Position numbers and translations under genes: made by a program. Shown here piece after piece: positions 14,673-17,798 of a DNA stretch of 17,798 nt. Position 1 is the stretch's first letter, and each line of letters opens with the position of its first letter. Source of the DNA: Muribaculaceae bacterium (GTDB taxonomy: Bacteria > Bacteroidota > Bacteroidia > Bacteroidales > Muribaculaceae). Location: NCBI GenBank assembly GCA_017545095.1, contig JAFYCU010000228.1, positions 1 through 17,798 of the forward strand. Direction: 5' to 3'. The notes beneath the pieces were generated by a model. It ran no database searches. It saw only the letters and a list, made by a program, of their open reading frames with translations, and was not told where the DNA came from.

Positions 14673-15699
14673 GCCATCGTGCGTGCTAATCACGCGCTTC
14701 TCGGCTCTGGGCGACGTGGCAATGACGCTGCCCGTGGTCTATGATGTGTGCCGGGCTAATCCTGATGTGCAGTTTGTGATGGTCAGTCGTCCCTGGCTGC
14801 AAGGCTTGGCCTTGCAACCACCACCCAACCTCGCTGTGGCCACAGTCAATCTTGCCGACTATCCAGGCGTTGCAGGTTTGGTGAGGCTTGCCAGGCAATT
14901 ATTGCATACGCACCACATCGATGCCCTGGCCGACCTGCACAGTGTGCTGCGCACATGGATTATTGGAGCCACTTTGCGTCTGCACGGGGTTGCCGTGCAA
15001 CGCATCGACAAGGGGCGCGGTGAGAAGCGCGACCTCATTGCCGGCAAAATCAGGCGGCCACTCACCCACACCACCGAACGCTACCGGCAAGTGTTTGAGC
15101 GGCTGGGGCTACACTCAAAGCCATCGTTCACCACGATGTTCAACGCCACGCTTCCGCCATGTGCCATCGCTGGCGAGAAACCCACTGGCTGCCGATGGAT
15201 TGCGATAGCGCCTTTTGCCGCACATCAGGGCAAAGCATATCCCTTGCAACTGATGCAACAGGTGGTGGACACGCTCGCCGCCGATGTTTCACAACACATC
15301 TTTCTCATGGGAGGAGGCAAGCAGGAAGAGGCAGCGATGGCTCCATGGGCACAAGCACACCACAACGTCACCTCGGTGGCGCAAATCCCGCACACCTTTG
15401 CCGACGAACTGGCTCTGCTGGCACGATGCGATGTGATGGTGAGCATGGACTCGGCCAATATGCACCTCGCCTCGTTGGTTCGGTTGCCTGTGGTGAGCGT
15501 GTGGGGTGCCACGCACCCTGCCTGCGGATTTATGGGATACCACCAGAGCGAGTCGAATGCAGTGCAACTCGAACTCGACTGCCGTCCCTGCTCGGTGTTT
15601 GGCAACAAGCCGTGCAGGCATGGCGACTACCATTGCCTCACGGGCATCACCCCAAGCATGATTGTTGACAAAGTGAACACTATAATCAATGGAAAATAA
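14659..15699 (+). CDS. Glycosyltransferase family 9 (heptosyltransferase-like)
   Basis: A 346-residue GT-B enzyme of the usual length for the ADP-heptose:LPS heptosyltransferase group. The N-terminus has TRFSALGDVAMTLPVV; its D19 corresponds to the Asp proposed as catalytic base in WaaC. The C-terminal nucleotide-binding half shows APFAAHQGKAYP, FLMGGGKQEE, SMDSANMHLA and VWGATHPACGF. It would transfer a sugar to a growing lipid-linked core on the cytoplasmic side of the inner membrane. The real donor in Bacteroidales may differ from ADP-heptose, since no heptose genes are visible here. It overlaps the DUF4254 gene by 14 nt upstream and the epimerase gene by 11 nt downstream, so the three form one coupled operon. 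A CRPC..FGNKPCRHGDYHC stretch near the C-terminus gives four cysteines (about residues 311-328), possibly a metal or disulfide site. Confidence 0.93.
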   Translation: MGQNKPSCVLITRFSALGDVAMTLPVVYDVCRANPDVQFVMVSRPWLQGLALQPPPNLAVATVNLADYPGVAGLVRLARQLLHTHHIDALADLHSVLRTWIIGATLRLHGVAVQRIDKGRGEKRDLIAGKIRRPLTHTTERYRQVFERLGLHSKPSFTTMFNATLPPCAIAGEKPTGCRWIAIAPFAAHQGKAYPLQLMQQVVDTLAADVSQHIFLMGGGKQEEAAMAPWAQAHHNVTSVAQIPHTFADELALLARCDVMVSMDSANMHLASLVRLPVVSVWGATHPACGFMGYHQSESNAVQLELDCRPCSVFGNKPCRHGDYHCLTGITPSMIVDKVNTIINGK

Positions 15700-16708
15700 C
15701 AGCAAGCGCATCCTCATCACCGGAGCAGGCGGATTCATCGGCAGCTATATCGTGACTGCCGCACTCGAACGTGGCTACGAAACCTGGGCCGCTGTGCGTG
15801 CCACCACCAGCCGTGAGTTTCTCACCGACCCGCGCATCCATTTCATCGAAATCGACTTCACATCGCCCGAAGCACTCGCCACCACATTGCGCGACCACGT
15901 GGCTTCACACGGCCCATGGCATCATGTGGTGCACAACCTAGGAGCAACCAAGTGTACCAACTACTTTGACTTTGAGCGCATCAACCATGGCTACCTGCGA
16001 TTGCTGGTTGAAACGTTGCGAGAAATCAATGCGCTGCCCGAGCACTTGGTGTTCATCAGCAGCCTGAGCGTGATGGGACCCGGCGACGAGAAAGGCTACA
16101 CCCCATTCAAATCAACCGACGTGCCGCAGCCCAACACCCGCTACGGCACCTCGAAACTCAAGGCCGAGACCTACCTGATGATGCAGAGCGATGTGTCCTA
16201 CACCGTGCTGCGCCTCACCGGAGTGTATGGCCCGCATGAGCGCGACTACTACCTAATGATGAAAAGCATACAACGCGGGATGGACTTCAGCGTGGGATTC
16301 CGCAAGCAGATGCTCACGTTCATCTATGTAAAAGATGTGGCACAAGCAGTGATGCAAGCCCTGACACACGCGCCACAACGGCGCACCTACTTTATCAGCG
16401 AGCCACGAGCCTACACACAACAGGAGTTCCGCCAACTGGTGTGCCAGCAGCTTGGCAAGCGATGGGTGATTCCAGTCACATGCCCCTTGTGGCTCGTGCG
16501 CATGGTGTGTGCCATTGCCGAACAATGGGGTAAAATCACACTGAAACCCAGCACGCTCAACGGCGACAAATTCAAAATCCTCAAACAACGCAACTGGCTG
16601 TGCGACACCGCTGAAGCGCAACACGACATCGACTTCACAGCGCAATACACACTCGAGCAAGGTCTGCACGAAGCCATCGAATGGTACCGCCAAACTGGCT
16701 GGTTGTGA
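15689..16708 (+). CDS. NAD-dependent epimerase/dehydratase family protein
   Basis: A 339-residue extended short-chain dehydrogenase. It has the Rossmann motif ITGAGGFIGSY (about 10-20), the SSLSVMG strand with S124/S125, and the catalytic pair Y152/K156 in RYGTSKLKAE, followed by LRLTGVYGP and FIYVKDVAQAV. These show an active NAD(P)-dependent enzyme on a nucleotide-sugar-like or related substrate; the precise reaction cannot be named. The C-terminal part (about 265-300) includes a hydrophobic stretch, CPLWLVRMVCAIAEQW, often seen in membrane-associated sugar or sterol-type members. The ATG at 15689 overlaps the GT9 stop by 11 nt, in a different frame. The gene is last in its operon and is followed by a hairpin 70 nt downstream. 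A role in the same surface-glycan pathway as its two upstream neighbours is inferred from context. Confidence 0.88.
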   Translation: MENNSKRILITGAGGFIGSYIVTAALERGYETWAAVRATTSREFLTDPRIHFIEIDFTSPEALATTLRDHVASHGPWHHVVHNLGATKCTNYFDFERINHGYLRLLVETLREINALPEHLVFISSLSVMGPGDEKGYTPFKSTDVPQPNTRYGTSKLKAETYLMMQSDVSYTVLRLTGVYGPHERDYYLMMKSIQRGMDFSVGFRKQMLTFIYVKDVAQAVMQALTHAPQRRTYFISEPRAYTQQEFRQLVCQQLGKRWVIPVTCPLWLVRMVCAIAEQWGKITLKPSTLNGDKFKILKQRNWLCDTAEAQHDIDFTAQYTLEQGLHEAIEWYRQTGWL

Positions 16709-16778
16709 ATCAACTATATCAGATGAATCACTTCACAACCTTCATGACACACGCTGGTTAGATTCATCTAACTAACTA

Positions 16779-16816
16779 CAACAGCCTCCCCACCTAACGG
16801 TAGGGAGGTTGTTATA
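16779..16816 (+). terminator. Hairpin terminator after the DUF4254-GT9-epimerase operon
   Basis: AACAGCCTCCC (16780-16790) pairs with GGGAGGTTGTT (16803-16813) with one G-T wobble. Inner ACC/GGT pairing extends the stem, and TATATAATAAA follows. It lies about 70 nt after the operon's stop. The tail is AT-rich rather than a pure T run. Confidence 0.65.
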
Positions 16817-16872
16817 TAATAAAGTGTGGCAAACCTTAAGGCCTCCACAAACCCCTCCTAAGGAGCGGCTTT

Positions 16873-16938
16873 CTGTAGAGCCGTCATACACGGCGGCTCC
16901 AATTGTCGAAACCTGTAGAGCCGCACCATGGTGCGGCT
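16873..16938. repeat. Paired palindromes with CTGTAGAGCCG lead
   Basis: CTGTAGAGCCG occurs at 16873 and again at 16913, 40 bp apart. The second copy runs into a perfect 20-bp palindrome, AGCCGCACCATGGTGCGGCT (16919-16938). The first runs into a degenerate version with a GAGCCG (16878-16883) and CGGCTC (16894-16899) stem. A small CTCCT-a-AGGAG hairpin lies just before, near 16856-16866. No gene is visible in 16709-17121; these repeats and the terminator are its main content. Confidence 0.85.
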
Positions 16939-16983
16939 GGTATATTCGTTTTACATCGCGGCCATGTGGAAACGTCGCGACAT

Positions 16984-17089
16984 TTGACTCGGCCTTCAGC
17001 CGCATCATGATGCGGCGATGATTCCTTAATTCCTTAATTCTTGACCATTTTAGTTCTTGACTCGGCCATCAGCCGCATCATGATGCGGC
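16984..17089. repeat. 33-bp direct repeat pair, each containing an 18-bp palindrome
   Basis: Two 33-bp copies (16984-17016 and 17057-17089) begin TTGACTCGGCC and differ at a single base. Both end in the perfect palindrome GCCGCATCATGATGCGGC; in the second copy it extends to 20 bp (17071-17090). The palindrome is the CAT/ATG sister of the CACCATGGTG palindrome at 16919. Between the copies lies AT-rich sequence with a CCTTAATT doublet. Confidence 0.88.
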
Positions 17090-17121
17090 TCTATTGGACT
17101 CGACTGGAAGCCCCTCACCCA

Positions 17122-17168
17122 CACAAAAGAAGGGAGCCGCTGGCGGGGTTTCCCTCGCAGCGGCTCCC
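17122..17168 (-). terminator. rRNA operon terminator
   Basis: Downstream of the 5S gene on the minus strand, GGGAGCCGCTG (17168-17158) pairs perfectly over 11 bp with CAGCGGCTCCC (17142-17132). TTCTTTTGTG follows on the transcript (17131-17122). Strong GC stem plus U-rich tail at the end of the operon make this a confident intrinsic terminator. Confidence 0.92.
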
Positions 17169-17171
17169 GTA

Positions 17172-17278
<107 letters not shown>

Positions 17279-17522
17279 GGTCTCTCCTCGGCCGGCGCGG
17301 CTCGCGGCGCCGCCGTGATAGGGGGAGGCCATCGACGGGAACGCACCGCACGCCGGAAATCCGGCGGCGTGTCTCTCGACTTCCACAATCTCCTTTCCTG
17401 AAGCAGCGGCAACGCAGCCCGGAACCGGGCGGCCATGGCGGACGGTCCGCCGTCCTCACGCCACGCCGAGGCCTTCTGGCCCGCGGCGCGCGTTTTCGCT
17501 CTCGTGCGCTTCAGCGCACAGG
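17279..17522 (-). other. 23S-5S internal transcribed spacer, GC-rich, no tRNA
   Basis: About 240 nt separate the 23S 3' end from the 5S gene. The sequence is very GC-rich and contains hairpins: GTGCGC-ttca-GCGCAC (17504-17519) right beside the 23S end, and CGCCGG-aaat-CCGGCG (17351-17366). They are plausible rRNA-processing stems. I find no tRNA cloverleaf or open frame with support on either strand. Confidence 0.7.

Positions 17523-17798
<276 letters not shown>

Noticed and set aside
16873..17090. CRISPR or integron-type site from the palindromic repeats
   Set aside because: There are only two near-identical copies of each unit, unequal spacing, no cas or integrase gene, and the palindrome lacks an attC-like layout.
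17279..17522. tRNA gene in the 23S-5S spacer
   Set aside because: No TTCGANNC-type T loop with matching arms and acceptor stem could be found on either strand.

Overview
The window looks like a chromosomal segment of a fairly GC-rich member of the Bacteroidales (Bacteroidota). Three things point there. Several genes are preceded by the Bacteroidetes-type promoter (TTTG, about 20 nt, TAnnTTTG) rather than a sigma-70 promoter. Start codons have A-rich leaders without clear Shine-Dalgarno sites. The gene content (CarboxypepD_reg-like outer-membrane barrel, CotH protein with a dockerin tail, DUF4254 beside a GT9 glycosyltransferase) is typical of that order. A Muribaculaceae- or Prevotellaceae-like host is a guess; the partial 23S and 5S genes could settle it by comparison.

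Layout. Positions 1-1411 hold the 3' end of rpsB and all of tsf, closed by a terminator. Positions 1430-2511 carry a stand-alone gene for a secreted protein of unknown function with its own promoter. Positions 2645-7009 hold a dTDP-sugar cassette: rfbB, a roughly 290-nt spacer filled with palindromic repeats, then rfbA, a tandem-duplicated FdtA/QdtA-type ketoisomerase and a DegT/FdtB-type aminotransferase. Together these would turn glucose-1-phosphate into a dTDP-3-amino-3,6-dideoxyhexose for surface glycans. On the minus strand, 7230-10022 encodes a CotH/dockerin secreted protein followed by an MscS-family channel whose start and stop codons both lie inside 7-bp repeat arrays. A divergent promoter region (10068-10346) separates these from a 993-residue outer-membrane barrel protein (10347-13328). 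That gene converges on a small lipoprotein gene, with a 17-bp perfect hairpin between them. Positions 14061-16708 form a tight overlapping operon (DUF4254, GT9 heptosyltransferase-like, NAD-dependent epimerase). The last 1.1 kb has a terminator, a cluster of palindromic repeats, and the 3' end of an rRNA operon on the minus strand (rRNA terminator, 5S, GC-rich spacer, partial 23S running off the window).

The common theme is the cell envelope: nucleotide-sugar synthesis, glycosyl transfer, outer-membrane and surface proteins, and a mechanosensitive channel, between two blocks of translation genes. I see no prophage, insertion-sequence transposase, CRISPR array or tRNA gene, and no clear new multi-gene system. 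The least ordinary signals are the heptanucleotide arrays at both ends of the mscS-like gene, the duplicated ketoisomerase with one altered active-site motif, and the palindromic repeat cluster beside the rRNA operon.
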